The position numbers were made by a program, and so were the translations under genes. From Burkholderiales bacterium (GTDB lineage Bacteria; Pseudomonadota; Gammaproteobacteria; Burkholderiales; Burkholderiaceae_C), in contig JAIXTA010000141.1 of assembly GCA_027484405.1 (NCBI GenBank), positions 1 to 64,000 of the forward strand: DNA of 64,000 nucleotides, in the 5' to 3' direction. Every line of letters begins with the position of its first letter. Positions within the stretch are counted from its first letter, which is position 1. Below the pieces are notes generated by a model, which made no database searches, was not told where the DNA came from, and saw only the letters and a list, made by a program, of their open reading frames with translations. This document shows positions 47,972 to 58,199 of the stretch, one piece after another.

Positions 47972-49975
47972 TCAGCGGGCCGCTTCGTCGCGGCGCTCGG
48001 CCGGCGCTGGCTCACGCGGCGGCACGAGGAACTGCAGCGGCGTGCGCAGCATTCGGCGTCCGAGCAAGCGCAGCAGCAAGCCGATGCGCACCCCAGACGC
48101 GCCCCGAGCGCGCACTGCCATGAACAGGGACAGCCCGAAGCTGACTGCCACGTTCATGGCGCCGATGCTCAACACCCCGAGCGCGAACAACGGAATCCAC
48201 CACAGCGCCATCGACTGCCCGCCGTGAACCACGGCGAAGGCCGTGTTGGCCGAGGAGAATGCGACGTGTCGGATGTCCAATCCGGTCCCGGTCAAGGCCC
48301 CCAGGAAGCTCACTCCGCCGAGCAGGAATCCGAACAGCAGGTTGCCGGACAGCGCACCCAGGTGCTCGCCCGCGTAGTTGCCGACACGCGCAGCTCGCCG
48401 GGCGCCGAGAAGGCGCAGCAGTGCAGGATGCACCGCGAGTCGGCTGGATAGACGGGTCACGGCGGCGAAGTTGTCGAACCAGCCACTGATCATGCCCGCC
48501 AGGAACAAGCACGTGCCTGCCACCGCGGCAAACAGCAGTGACGGGCCAGCCCAGACGCTCGCATCAGCCAGGAAGCCCGCCGCCTTGGTGTCATTGATGA
48601 GGCTGTGACCGGTGATGAGCGGCCACAGGGCGGCCAGCAGCGCTGCAACCGGGACCGCCATGAGGACGTTGCCGGCAATCGCCACAGTCTGGCTGCGCGC
48701 CATCTTCACGCACAGGTCGGCTGTCCTCTGCAGCGACAGGGGCGTCCCGTCGTCTTCAGCGAGTCGGCGCGCGAGCACGGCGGCCGTCATGGCCGGTTGC
48801 TTGGTGGCCACCGTGCCATGGATCATGTGGATGAACACGAATCCCAAGCCGTAGTTGAGGCAAACGAAGAGTGCCTCCCAGAGTGGCGGGAAGTGCGCAG
48901 CCGCGATCTTGATCTTCAGGATCGCCATGAAGGCCACCACGACGCCAGCCACGCAGGCCGCGCGCAACAAGGCGGCCCACTCCGTGCGGGAATTGGCGAC
49001 ATAGTGTTCGCCACTCTGGCTGGCGCTTTCGGTCATCCGGTAGGCAAGATCGGCGCTGGACCGACGAATCAAGGCCCGCAGACTGCCGTGCTGCGCGCGC
49101 GCGGCCAGCAGATCAAGGAGCAGGCTCGTACGGCGGGCGGGTGCACCCTCATCCTCGTCCAGAGCGAGCACGATCTGGCGCAGGCGGATCACGGCGTCGC
49201 GCAAGCTGCGGAGCTCGTGCGTCAGCGCAGCGGTCGTGCCCGATTCGCGCACCGCCTCGCGCCATTTGGCCACCAGGGTTTCGGCGCGCGACAGGCGCGC
49301 GAGCAGGTCCGCCCTGGATCTCCCCGGCGGCTCGCCATTTGTCAATGTGCTGACAGCCGCGGGCAGACCGATGAACACGTCGGAATCAAGCCGGGCAGGC
49401 TGGATGAGTGTCTGCAGATCTGGAGAGAGCGTGGCAGACGCGGCCCGCAATGCGATCCACTGCATGGCGGATTGCAGTTCCTCGCGCACATGGTCCGCCG
49501 CTGCGCCTTCGGGCGCCCACGCAGGCGACTGGCTCAATAGCGCGATCAGGCGCCCCCACGCCTGCAACTCGTCCGCCTGCAGTTCGGCAGACGCCAGCCC
49601 GGCACCCGCCAGCGCATGGAGCACGGCTTGCGCACCAGACGCGGGCACGACGGGCGGGACGATCTTTCTGCCGATTCGCCCCAGCGTCTGCGCAAGCAGG
49701 CTTTGGCCGGACGCGAGCCCCACGTCGGCCAGGTCGGCACGCAGCGGGCCTGACAGGAGTTCGCCTGCGAGCAGCTGCCCGAGTGCGTCACGCCATACGG
49801 GCTCGCGGTCAAGCAAATCACAGACCCGGTGCACGCCAGGACCGACCTGCTCGGCAGCCAGCAGGCTGGCGAGGACCCGCAGCCGCGCAATGCGATCAGT
49901 GCGCGGGTCCTGTCCGATCTGTCGAAGCACCGACTCGATCTTTTCCTTCGCGTAGCTGCTCAGCGAAGCCTGCAT
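47972..49975 (-). CDS. Gcr-type protein annotated in databases as 'site-specific recombinase' (multi-pass membrane C-terminus)
   Basis: 667 aa; ...AILKIKIAAAHFPPLWEALFVCLNYGLGFVFIHMIHGTVATKQPAMTAAVLARRL...; no tyrosine/serine recombinase motif seen. Confidence 0.75.
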   Translation of the reverse strand: MQASLSSYAKEKIESVLRQIGQDPRTDRIARLRVLASLLAAEQVGPGVHRVCDLLDREPVWRDALGQLLAGELLSGPLRADLADVGLASGQSLLAQTLGRIGRKIVPPVVPASGAQAVLHALAGAGLASAELQADELQAWGRLIALLSQSPAWAPEGAAADHVREELQSAMQWIALRAASATLSPDLQTLIQPARLDSDVFIGLPAAVSTLTNGEPPGRSRADLLARLSRAETLVAKWREAVRESGTTAALTHELRSLRDAVIRLRQIVLALDEDEGAPARRTSLLLDLLAARAQHGSLRALIRRSSADLAYRMTESASQSGEHYVANSRTEWAALLRAACVAGVVVAFMAILKIKIAAAHFPPLWEALFVCLNYGLGFVFIHMIHGTVATKQPAMTAAVLARRLAEDDGTPLSLQRTADLCVKMARSQTVAIAGNVLMAVPVAALLAALWPLITGHSLINDTKAAGFLADASVWAGPSLLFAAVAGTCLFLAGMISGWFDNFAAVTRLSSRLAVHPALLRLLGARRAARVGNYAGEHLGALSGNLLFGFLLGGVSFLGALTGTGLDIRHVAFSSANTAFAVVHGGQSMALWWIPLFALGVLSIGAMNVAVSFGLSLFMAVRARGASGVRIGLLLRLLGRRMLRTPLQFLVPPREPAPAERRDEAAR

Positions 49976-50042
49976 CCTCTACCCCCTGCGTGGCCACACT
50001 GCGCACCGCGGCCGATCCCGGTGGCCGGTGCACAATGCGCCG

Positions 50043-50495
50043 ATGAATCCGCTCAGCACCCTTGCACCCTTCGGGGCGTTCAGGCACTCGATCCGTGTGT
50101 ACTTTGAGGATACCGATGCCGCCGGAATCGTGTACTACGCCAACTACCTGAAGTTTATGGAACGCGCGCGCACCGAGTGGCTGCGTGCGCTCGGTCATCC
50201 GCATGCGGATATGGTCCAGCGTGACCGGAGCGTCTTCGTGGTGCAAGCGGTGCAGATGCAGTACCTGGCACCAGCCCGGCTCGAGGAGATGCTCGAAATC
50301 GCCACCTGCATCCGCGAAGTCGGTCGTGCCAGTCTGACGCTCGACCAGTGGGCGCTGCGAGACGGGCACTGCCTGGTGGCAAGTCGAATCCGCCTGGGCC
50401 ATGTGGACGCCGGAACGCTGCGCCCCAAGCGAATTGCAAGCCATCTCGTTGGGCTGCTGGAAGCACGGCTCAAGGAGCCTGGCGAGGCACGCTAG
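50043..50495 (+). CDS. ybgC: acyl-CoA thioesterase YbgC
   Basis: IRVYFEDTDAAGIVYYANYLKFMERARTEWLRALG; upstream of tol-pal genes. Confidence 0.94.
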   Translation: MNPLSTLAPFGAFRHSIRVYFEDTDAAGIVYYANYLKFMERARTEWLRALGHPHADMVQRDRSVFVVQAVQMQYLAPARLEEMLEIATCIREVGRASLTLDQWALRDGHCLVASRIRLGHVDAGTLRPKRIASHLVGLLEARLKEPGEAR

Positions 50496-51694
50496 CCGAG
50501 GCTGGCTTCGACGCGCTGCACGATCCAATCGCCCGCAGAGTCTGGCGCAGCAACACAGGCGTCTTGCTGCTCACGAACAAACTGACGAACACGGGCAGCG
50601 AAGCGCTCGGTGTCGTGTTGCAACGCATTGATCGCTGCCGCCAGCTCGCTGTCTGGGGCGCCCGGTCGAACGACATGGCCCAGGCCAAGCGCCGCAATGC
50701 GTTCCCCTGTCAGATACTGCTCTGCCTGGGTTGGTACCACGAGAACCGGGAGTCCCGCGGCCATCGCCTGCAAAGTGGCACCCTGCCCGCCATGGGTGAT
50801 GGCAAAGCGCGCTCCGGAGAATGCCGCGGCAAGGTCGGCAATCCAGCGCTCGATTGCCACGCTGGAACCGTCCAGCGACTGTCGGGCTTCTGCGTCGAGG
50901 TCAGGTACCGCCGCGAGGGTATTCACGCCGGCACGCGCAAGCCCCTGCAGGACGGGCAGTGCGGCGCCAGAAGGGTCCCAACGCAGATAGGCCACGGCAT
51001 CGCGCACCGGGCGGAGGGCATCAAGGCCTGGTGGCGGCAGTGTGTTCGGTCCGACCGGGCCGAGATACGCCGCATCTCGCCGAAAGTGCGCGTACGGGTC
51101 GAGTGCAGGCCAGGTCGTCAATACCGGGGCGGACGCGGCGTACAGCTCCGCCATGGAACCCATGGGTGTGCGTCCACGCGCTGCAAGCGCGGCATTGCTG
51201 GCCAACAGGGCGCGGTATTCGGCCGCTAGCAGGCGCTCGCGCGGTACGGGCGCCCAGTGGCGAAAGCCCGGCCAGGGCGCCCAGGCCGGCGCAATGCAGA
51301 AACCCGCACCCACGGAGAGCGCAGGCAGACCAAGGCAGCGCGCAGCCAGCAAGGCTGTCGGGGCGAAGTCTTCAACCAGGAGATCGGCGTTGGCCTGGGC
51401 CAGAGCGCGTTCCCAGACGCGCAGGGCGGTGCCCAGCGCTTCGGGGTCCAGAAACCCCGCCACCTCGATGCATTCCGCAAAACTGCCCGGATCAGGAATC
51501 GTCGGCGCAACGTGAGGCGCATCCACCGCCAGCGTCAGATAGCGGTGGGGGGCCTTGGATCGAGCCGCCTTGGCCGCATGAACGGCAAACACGACCTCAT
51601 GCCCCCGCGCCGCCAAGAGATCGGCCAGCCATAGGGAAACGGTCTCGTGTCCCGACCCGGCACCCAGTTCCCAGGCCAGCATGATGCGAGCCAT
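50492..51694 (-). CDS. MGT/UGT-like glycosyltransferase
   Basis: MARIMLAWELGAGSGHETVSLWLADLLAARGHEVVFAVH...FAITHGGQGATLQAMAAGLPVLVVPTQAEQYLTGERIAALGLG; RBS aggagg upstream of ATG 51694. Confidence 0.87.
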   Translation of the reverse strand: MARIMLAWELGAGSGHETVSLWLADLLAARGHEVVFAVHAAKAARSKAPHRYLTLAVDAPHVAPTIPDPGSFAECIEVAGFLDPEALGTALRVWERALAQANADLLVEDFAPTALLAARCLGLPALSVGAGFCIAPAWAPWPGFRHWAPVPRERLLAAEYRALLASNAALAARGRTPMGSMAELYAASAPVLTTWPALDPYAHFRRDAAYLGPVGPNTLPPPGLDALRPVRDAVAYLRWDPSGAALPVLQGLARAGVNTLAAVPDLDAEARQSLDGSSVAIERWIADLAAAFSGARFAITHGGQGATLQAMAAGLPVLVVPTQAEQYLTGERIAALGLGHVVRPGAPDSELAAAINALQHDTERFAARVRQFVREQQDACVAAPDSAGDWIVQRVEASLG

Positions 51695-51844
51695 CCATTC
51701 CTCCTGCGATTCAGACGGACTGAACCTCGCGCCCATGTGTCGGTCTGTAAGCGCAGGCTTTGTAACATCGAGCTGAATTTCCCCGAAGGACCGGCATCGG
51801 ATCCATCGGCCCGGTCCTTCCACATCCAATTCTCATCGCAACCC

Positions 51845-52525
51845 ATGTTAAGCACCTCGGATCTGTCTGTTCTCACTCTCATCACGCAGGCCAGCGTGGT
51901 CGTGCAGATCGTGATGGCCGGGCTGGTGCTGGCCTCGCTGGTGTCGTGGTACACGATCTTCCGCAAGTACTTCGGACTGTCGTCTGCCATGGCAGCCACA
52001 CGCCGGTTCGAGCATGAGTTCTGGAGCGGGGGTGATCTCGCCGCCCTGCTGCAGCGCGCCCAGCAGCGCAAGGGCCGAGATGGCGGGCCGCTGGAACGAA
52101 TCTTCGAGGCAGGTCTGCATGAGTTCATGAAGGCGCGGACCAGTCGGCCTGGTGACGCAGGGAGCCAGATGGATGGCGCACGTCGTGCCATGCGGGCCAC
52201 CTATCAGCGCGAAATGGACGCGCTGGAGCGGAAGCTGCCTTTCCTTGCATCGGTCGGCTCGGTGTCGCCGTATGTCGGCCTCTTCGGAACGGTCTGGGGG
52301 ATCATGAATGCCTTCCGGGGGCTGGCCAATGTGCAGCAAGCCACGCTTGCGCATGTGGCGCCCGGGATTGCGGAGGCCTTGATCGCGACCGCCATCGGGT
52401 TGTTTGCAGCCATTCCCGCGACCGTGGCCTATAACCGCTTCGTTGCAGACTCCGATCGCTTGGCCAACCGCTTCGAGACCTTCATGGACGAGTTCTCGAA
52501 CATCCTGCAGCGTCAGACGCGCTGA
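51845..52525 (+). CDS. tolQ: TolQ
   Basis: LSVLTLITQASVVVQIVMAGLVLASLVSWYTIFRKYF...FLASVGSVSPYVGLFGTVWGIMNAFRGL. Confidence 0.96.
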   Translation: MLSTSDLSVLTLITQASVVVQIVMAGLVLASLVSWYTIFRKYFGLSSAMAATRRFEHEFWSGGDLAALLQRAQQRKGRDGGPLERIFEAGLHEFMKARTSRPGDAGSQMDGARRAMRATYQREMDALERKLPFLASVGSVSPYVGLFGTVWGIMNAFRGLANVQQATLAHVAPGIAEALIATAIGLFAAIPATVAYNRFVADSDRLANRFETFMDEFSNILQRQTR

Positions 52526-52539
52526 GCGGGAGCTGCCTC

Positions 52540-52968
52540 ATGAGCGACTGGCGGGTCCGGCGGGCCAAGCGATTCAAGTCCGAGATCAACGTCGTGCCGT
52601 ACATCGACGTGATGCTGGTGCTGCTGATCATCTTCATGGTTTCGGCGCCGCTGATCGCGCCATCGGTTGTCAATCTGCCCTCGGTCGGTTCGCGCAGCAC
52701 GCAGCAGTCCGTGCGCCCTGTCGAACTGGTCATCGACAAGACAGGTCGCATCATTGAAGCCGTGGACCGAGAGACCGCAAAGCCGCTTGGCGTCACCCGG
52801 ATCGAGGACATCGCTGCCGCCGTACTGCTGCTGCAGCAAAAGGCCGAAAAGCCCGTCGTGATCTCCGCAGACAAGGACGTGCGCTATGAGGAGGTCCTCA
52901 AGGTCATGGATGGTCTGCAGCGCAAAGGCGTCAAGCGCGTGGGCCTCGCTGTGAAGCCCGCAAGCTGA
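52540..52968 (+). CDS. tolR: TolR
   Basis: SEINVVPYIDVMLVLLIIFMVSAPLI...VVISADKDVRYEEVLKVMDGLQ. Confidence 0.95.
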   Translation: MSDWRVRRAKRFKSEINVVPYIDVMLVLLIIFMVSAPLIAPSVVNLPSVGSRSTQQSVRPVELVIDKTGRIIEAVDRETAKPLGVTRIEDIAAAVLLLQQKAEKPVVISADKDVRYEEVLKVMDGLQRKGVKRVGLAVKPAS

Positions 52969-52975
52969 GATCGGC

Positions 52976-53830
52976 ATGCCACTGGACGCTCCAACAGCCA
53001 CTGCGCGCATCGACATGGATCGCCTGGCCGCCATTGCGGCAATGGCGGCACCAGGACGAAACGTGCCGCCGCCTCCCGGTGGCTGGCAGTCGTGGGGGCT
53101 GTCACTCGCCGCGCACGGCGCGCTGGTTGCTGCATTGCTGTTCAGCATCCGCTGGCAGTCTGCGCACGTCGAGGCGATAGAGGCCGAACTCTGGAGCCCG
53201 ACGCCGCAGCTCGCCGCGCCGCCTGCGCCACCACCACACCCGCCACTCGCTGTCGAAGCGCCCAGGCCCGAACCCAAGGTGGACGATGCCGCACTTCAAG
53301 CCGAAATCGCCCTGCGCAAGATCAGGGAAATCGAGGATCGCAGGCGCGCCCTGGAACGGGAGCGACAGGAGCAGGACCGTCGCGAGCGACTGGAGCGTGA
53401 AAAGGTGCTCAAGGCCGAGCGCGACAAGCAGGCGCGTGCCAAGGCCGAAGCGGAAGCCGCCGAACAACGGCAACAGGACAACGTGCGCCGTCTGCAGGCA
53501 CAGGCATCACAACCGCTCGGCTCCGGGAGCGCAAATGCCACGTCCAGCCCTCGGGGTGATCCCACCTTCAATGCAAAGGTGGTGGCTTGTGTACGCCCGA
53601 ATGTGAGCTTCCCGATCGGCTTGGTTCGCGGCAATGCACCCAGCGAGTTTCTCGTCGAAAGGCTCCCTGATGGCAGCATCGGCCGGGTAACCGTGCGACG
53701 CTCGGGCGGGAACTCTGCGTTTGATGAGGCGGTCATTCGTGGTATCCGCGCATGCAATCCCTTCCCTCGCCCTCCAGGCGACGCAAGGGAATTCACTATC
53801 AGTTACCGCCCCGAAGACACGGGCGGTTGA
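52976..53830 (+). CDS. tolA: TolA
   Basis: N-terminal TM, charged helical middle, C-terminal TonB/TolA-like domain; position between tolR and tolB. Confidence 0.92.
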   Translation: MPLDAPTATARIDMDRLAAIAAMAAPGRNVPPPPGGWQSWGLSLAAHGALVAALLFSIRWQSAHVEAIEAELWSPTPQLAAPPAPPPHPPLAVEAPRPEPKVDDAALQAEIALRKIREIEDRRRALERERQEQDRRERLEREKVLKAERDKQARAKAEAEAAEQRQQDNVRRLQAQASQPLGSGSANATSSPRGDPTFNAKVVACVRPNVSFPIGLVRGNAPSEFLVERLPDGSIGRVTVRRSGGNSAFDEAVIRGIRACNPFPRPPGDAREFTISYRPEDTGG

Positions 53831-53837
53831 CGACAAA

Positions 53838-55193
53838 ATGACCGTCATGCAATCTCCGAACCACATTGACTTTCAACGACACGATCTGATGATTGCTCTT
53901 GCGCGCCGCATAGGCGCGGTTTGGCGCGGCTTGAGCGCCGCACTCGTGCTCCTGCTCGGCAGCCACGCAGCACACGCGCAACTGAGAGTCGAGATCTCAG
54001 GCGTGGGCTCGCAGCAATTTCCCATCGCGGTGCTCACATTCGCCGGGGACGCGCTGCCGCAGGATGTTGCTGGAATCATCCGCGCCAATCTGACCCGAAG
54101 CGGCATGTTTCGAGTAGTGGATACGGGGTCGACAGCGCTGCCAGACAGCGCAAACCTGGGCTTCGCGGACTGGCGCAGTCGCGGCGCCGACGCCGTGGTC
54201 ATCGGTCAGGTGCAGAAGCTCGCCACTGGCGCATACGACATCCGCTTCCGGTTGTTCGATGCCGTCAAGCAGCAACAGCTCGATGCAGGCGCCTACACAG
54301 CGCAGCTGAACATGCTGCGCTTCACTTCCCACCAGATCGCAGACCGCATCTACGAGCGCATCACCGGTGAGAAGGGCGTGTTCGCCACACGCATTGCGTA
54401 CGTCGTCAAGCTGAGCAAGGAGTCGTACGAACTTCAGGTTTCGGACGCGGATGGTCAGAACGCCCAAACGGCGCTGCGCTCAAGAGAACCCATCATTTCA
54501 CCGACATGGTCGCCCGACGGCTTGCGTCTTGCCTACGTATCGTTCGAGGACAAGAAGCCCGTGGTCTTTGTGCATGAAGTCGAGACTGGGCGTCGAAGTC
54601 GGGTGGCCGCTTTCCGCGGATCAAACAGCGCGCCTGCGTTTTCGCCTGACGGCCGGACCCTCGCAGTTGTTCTGACCCGGGATGGCTTCTCGCAGATCTT
54701 CACGATGCCGGTAAACGGCGGGGAGCCCGTTCGCATGACGCGCTCGAACGCGATTGACACTGAACCGACCTACAGCGCTGACGGGCAGATCTACTTCACC
54801 AGCGATCGCGCTGGCGGACCGCAGATCTATCGGATGCCAGCCACCGGCGGCGAGGCGTCACGCGTGACGTTTCGAGGCGACTACAACATCAGCCCAACCC
54901 TGTCCCCCGATGGAAAGACACTGGCCTACGTGAGCCGCAGGGCCGGCAGGTTCCAGGTGTTTGCGCTTGATCTTTCATCCGGAACGGAACTACAGCTGAC
55001 GGAAACAGTCAGGGACGAGTCGCCCAGCTTTGCCCCGAATGGCAAGGTCTTGATCTATGCAACCGAATCGCGCGGACGCGGAGCCTTGGCTACCGTGAGC
55101 AGCGATGGTCGCGTGCGCCAGATCCTGACTACCCAGGCTGGGGACATTCGTGAACCCGCGTGGAGTCCTTGGCCCAGAGGCGTGCAGCCCTAG
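53838..55193 (+). CDS. tolB: TolB
   Basis: [20 protein letters not shown]...beta-propeller repeats [39 protein letters not shown]; exact start uncertain (53838 or 53889). Confidence 0.94.
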   Translation: MTVMQSPNHIDFQRHDLMIALARRIGAVWRGLSAALVLLLGSHAAHAQLRVEISGVGSQQFPIAVLTFAGDALPQDVAGIIRANLTRSGMFRVVDTGSTALPDSANLGFADWRSRGADAVVIGQVQKLATGAYDIRFRLFDAVKQQQLDAGAYTAQLNMLRFTSHQIADRIYERITGEKGVFATRIAYVVKLSKESYELQVSDADGQNAQTALRSREPIISPTWSPDGLRLAYVSFEDKKPVVFVHEVETGRRSRVAAFRGSNSAPAFSPDGRTLAVVLTRDGFSQIFTMPVNGGEPVRMTRSNAIDTEPTYSADGQIYFTSDRAGGPQIYRMPATGGEASRVTFRGDYNISPTLSPDGKTLAYVSRRAGRFQVFALDLSSGTELQLTETVRDESPSFAPNGKVLIYATESRGRGALATVSSDGRVRQILTTQAGDIREPAWSPWPRGVQP

Positions 55194-55263
55194 TACGCAT
55201 TCCCCGTCCAAGTCGCCCCCCCTGCGAAGTACCCTTGACGTACGAACCAAAGAGGAAACTGAC

Positions 55264-55803
55264 ATGATTCGTTTGCTTGCTGCCGCCTCGTTTGTCGCCC
55301 TGCTCTCTGCCTGCGCGTCCAATGTCCCTCTCGATGAGAAGCCCGCACCACCGGTCGAAAACAAGAGCGTCCCCGCAGCGGGCAGCAGCACCACCTCGGC
55401 ACAGCCCGGAGCGACGGGCGCCATGCCTACTGTGGACGCACGACGCAACGACGCCGCCCCTACTGCCGGCGCGCCACAGGCCCGCTCGGTCTTCTTTGAC
55501 TTCGACAGCTTCACCCTGCGTGATGAGGCCAAACCCATCATCGAGGCGCATGCCAAGTTCCTGGCGGCGAACCCCAATACCCGCGTTGTGTTGGAGGGCA
55601 ACACGGACGAGCGCGGCGGGCGCGAATACAACCTCGCACTCGGCCAGAAGCGTGCCGAGGCGGTCAAGCGCGCACTGACGCTTCTCGGTGTACGTGACAG
55701 CCAGCTCGAGGCCGTGAGCTTCGGCGAGGAAAAGCCGCGTGCCACTGGCAGCGATGAAGCCGCATGGGCGGAGAATCGTCGCGTCGATATCGCATACCGT
55801 TGA
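55264..55803 (+). CDS. pal: peptidoglycan-associated lipoprotein Pal
   Basis: Lipobox [18 protein letters not shown]...[34 protein letters not shown]. Confidence 0.95.
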   Translation: MIRLLAAASFVALLSACASNVPLDEKPAPPVENKSVPAAGSSTTSAQPGATGAMPTVDARRNDAAPTAGAPQARSVFFDFDSFTLRDEAKPIIEAHAKFLAANPNTRVVLEGNTDERGGREYNLALGQKRAEAVKRALTLLGVRDSQLEAVSFGEEKPRATGSDEAAWAENRRVDIAYR

Positions 55804-55808
55804 ACCCC

Positions 55809-56600
55809 ATGCAGCAGCTGTTGCGTAACGGTGTAGTCCCCGCATTTCGCGCACTCGCCCTCGGCATTGCGCTGGTTGGACCGGCCAGTGCAGGCATTCT
55901 GGAGGACGACGAGGCACGCAAGGCGATCCTGGATCTGCGCAAGGAGGTCCGTGATGGTCGTGAGGTCACCAATCGCGAAATCCGCGACGTCAACGCACGA
56001 TTGGACACGGCCCAGCGCAGCCAGCTTGAACTGGTCAACACGATTGAGCGGTTGCGTGAGGAAGTCGCCAAGCTGCGCGGGCAAGTCGAAGTACTGACCA
56101 ACGAGTTGGCAAATCAACAGAAGCGCAGCAAGGACCTGTATGGCGACCTTGATGCGCGACTGAAAGCGCTGGAACCGCGCAAAGCCAGCGTTGACGGACG
56201 CCAAGGCGCCGTGGAACGCCAGGAAGAACAGGCCTTCAACAGTGCGCTCGAGTTGTTCCGGGGCGGCGACATGCGCGGCACCATCGCAAGCCTGACAACA
56301 TTTCAGAAGACCTACCCCCAGAGCATCCTAGGGCCTAGTGCGCAGTTCTGGATTGGTGCAGCCCAGTATGGGATCAAGGACTACAAGGCATCCATCGCGA
56401 CGCTGACACGCTTTGTTGAGACCAACCCGGAAAGCCCGCGCCTGGCCGATGCCTGGCTGACAATTGGCAACGCGCAACTCGACAGCGGCGATCGCCGGGC
56501 AGCCAACAAGACCTTCGGCAAGGTCGTGAGCGACTTTCCTGGTACGCCTGCTGCTGAAACTGCGCGCGAACGCGTAGCTGCAACGGCGCCAAAACGCTGA
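55809..56600 (+). CDS. cpoB: CpoB/YbgF cell-division coordinator
   Basis: Signal peptide, coiled-coil, C-terminal TPRs (AFNSALELFRGGDMRGTIASLTTFQKTYPQSILGPSAQFWIGAAQYGIKDYKASIATL). Confidence 0.93.
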   Translation: MQQLLRNGVVPAFRALALGIALVGPASAGILEDDEARKAILDLRKEVRDGREVTNREIRDVNARLDTAQRSQLELVNTIERLREEVAKLRGQVEVLTNELANQQKRSKDLYGDLDARLKALEPRKASVDGRQGAVERQEEQAFNSALELFRGGDMRGTIASLTTFQKTYPQSILGPSAQFWIGAAQYGIKDYKASIATLTRFVETNPESPRLADAWLTIGNAQLDSGDRRAANKTFGKVVSDFPGTPAAETARERVAATAPKR

Positions 56601-56641
56601 GTCCGATCGTTGCACCCTTTGGGCTGCATATTGCCCCTTTA

Positions 56642-56668
56642 AAATCGAGGGTTTAGAACCTTCGATTT
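56642..56668. promoter_or_regulatory. 12-bp-arm inverted repeat just upstream of yeeE/yedE-like gene
   Basis: aaatcgagggtt tag aaccttcgattt (one G/T discrepancy), preceded by tttaaaat. Confidence 0.5.
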
Positions 56669-56677
56669 GAGTTGCCG

Positions 56678-57760
56678 ATGGCTGTCGCAGACGTTCAATC
56701 GATTCAGCACACCGTAGTCTGGGCCGGACTGGGCATTGGCCTTCTGCTCGGTGCGACCATGCAGCGCAGCCACTTCTGCACGATGGGCGCTATCGCTGAC
56801 GTCGTCAACTTCGGTGACTGGTCGCGCGCGAAGATGTGGATCATTGCGGTCGCAGTCGCGATGTTCGGCTTGTCCGTCATGGCGCTCGCAGGATGGGTCA
56901 AGCCTGCCCAATCGATTTACGCAGGCGATCGCTTTCTCTGGCTGTCCGCCGCAGTCGGCGGGCTGTGTTTCGGCTTCGGAATGGTGCTGGCAGGCGGTTG
57001 TGGCAGCCGGACCCTGGTCAAGATGGGCAGCGGTAGCTTGAAGGCGCTCGTGGTGTTCTTGGTGCTCGGTCTGTTTGCCTACATGACACTCCGCGGTGTG
57101 CTCGGCGTGATGCGTGTCAATACGCTGGATCGCGTGGCAATCAGCGTCACGAATCACTCGCTGCTCGTCTGGATCAGCGCATGGATAGGCGTTGTTGTCA
57201 GTACGGTTCTGATCGCTGGTGTGATGGGCACAAAGCAAGGTCGCTCTGTGCACACCCTCGTGAGTGGAATCCTCGTTGGTGCGATCGCTGCACTCGCTTG
57301 GTTCGTGAGCGGCAAGCTAGGCTTCGTTTCCGCGGACCTGTCCGAGACGCTCGAGGAAGCCTACGTCGGAACCAACTCCGGCCGCATCGAAGCTCTGAGC
57401 TTCGTTGCACCGGTGGCCTATGTGCAGGACCTGTTGATTCTTTGGAGCGACAAGTCGCGCGCAGTGAGTTTCGGCATCACCATAGTGCTCGGCGTCGTTC
57501 TTGGGTCGCTGGCATCGGCATTGGCAAGTGGTGGCTTCCGGTGGGAGGGCTTCGCGAGCACCGAAGATTTGGCCAACCACCTCGTCGGTGCAGCGCTGAT
57601 GGGCTTCGGCGGTGTCCTTGCCGGCGGCTGCACCGTCGGACAGGGCATCAGTGGACTGAGTGCGTTGAGCCTGACGGCCATGGTCGCGACCTCGGGCATC
57701 GTTTTCGGTGCATGGCTATGTATCAAGTACCAGGAGCGGCGCATCGAGGCCATGGGCTGA
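56678..57760 (+). CDS. YeeE/YedE-family transporter (sulfur-compound uptake family)
   Basis: QRSHFCTMGAIADVVNFGD, LAGGCGSRTLVKMGSGSLKALVVF, LAGGCTVGQGISGLSALSL. Confidence 0.9.
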   Translation: MAVADVQSIQHTVVWAGLGIGLLLGATMQRSHFCTMGAIADVVNFGDWSRAKMWIIAVAVAMFGLSVMALAGWVKPAQSIYAGDRFLWLSAAVGGLCFGFGMVLAGGCGSRTLVKMGSGSLKALVVFLVLGLFAYMTLRGVLGVMRVNTLDRVAISVTNHSLLVWISAWIGVVVSTVLIAGVMGTKQGRSVHTLVSGILVGAIAALAWFVSGKLGFVSADLSETLEEAYVGTNSGRIEALSFVAPVAYVQDLLILWSDKSRAVSFGITIVLGVVLGSLASALASGGFRWEGFASTEDLANHLVGAALMGFGGVLAGGCTVGQGISGLSALSLTAMVATSGIVFGAWLCIKYQERRIEAMG

Positions 57761-57817
57761 GTTCTGCTTGGCACGTGCGAGGCCGAGCATCTTCTCCAGC
57801 CTGAGGGCCGGCTCGCT

Positions 57818-57846
57818 TTGACTGGGCCGGTGAATCATGCAATAAT
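57818..57846 (+). promoter_or_regulatory. putative promoter of tRNA-Lys genes
   Basis: TTGACT, 17-nt spacer, AATAAT, 19 bp before the first tRNA. Confidence 0.5.
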
Positions 57847-57865
57847 TCTGTGCTTTGCCGACGTA

Positions 57866-57941
57866 GGGTCGTTAGCTCAGTCGGTAGAGCAGCGGACTTT
57901 TAATCCGTTGGTCGCAGGTTCGAATCCTGCACGACCCACCA
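57866..57941 (+). tRNA. tRNA-Lys (anticodon TTT)
   Basis: gggtcgttagctcagtcggtagagcagcggacttttaatccgttggtcgcaggttcgaatcctgcacgacccacca; full cloverleaf with encoded CCA. Confidence 0.97.
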
Positions 57942-57993
57942 AGTTAAGTCGGCACGCGCAGTCTGGTTCCAGACGCGTTCAATGCGAGTTTCA

Positions 57994-58069
57994 GGGCTCT
58001 TAGCTCAGTTGGTAGAGCAGCGGACTCTTAATCCGTTGGTCGTAGGTTCGAATCCTACAGGGCCCACCA
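57994..58069 (+). tRNA. tRNA-Lys (anticodon CTT)
   Basis: gggctcttagctcagttggtagagcagcggactcttaatccgttggtcgtaggttcgaatcctacagggcccacca. Confidence 0.97.
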
Positions 58070-58199
58070 CTTTCCCCTCACATTCAGCAGCTTAGGAAGC
58101 ATTGGCATTGCCATTGCGGGATACAGCAGCGCATGCGCGTGGCAAGCCGCCGCATACTGGGTGTCCGGCTGCATACTCGTCGCACCCAGCTCGACGCCC

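Noticed and set aside
47972-49975. Mobile element call based on the 'site-specific recombinase' label
   Set aside because: The Gcr-type protein is a multi-pass membrane protein without tyrosine or serine recombinase motifs and has no flanking repeats.
57866-58069. Genomic island integrated at tRNA-Lys
   Set aside because: Both tRNAs are intact, no integrase or 3' tRNA duplicate in the window, and recC/recB follow directly.
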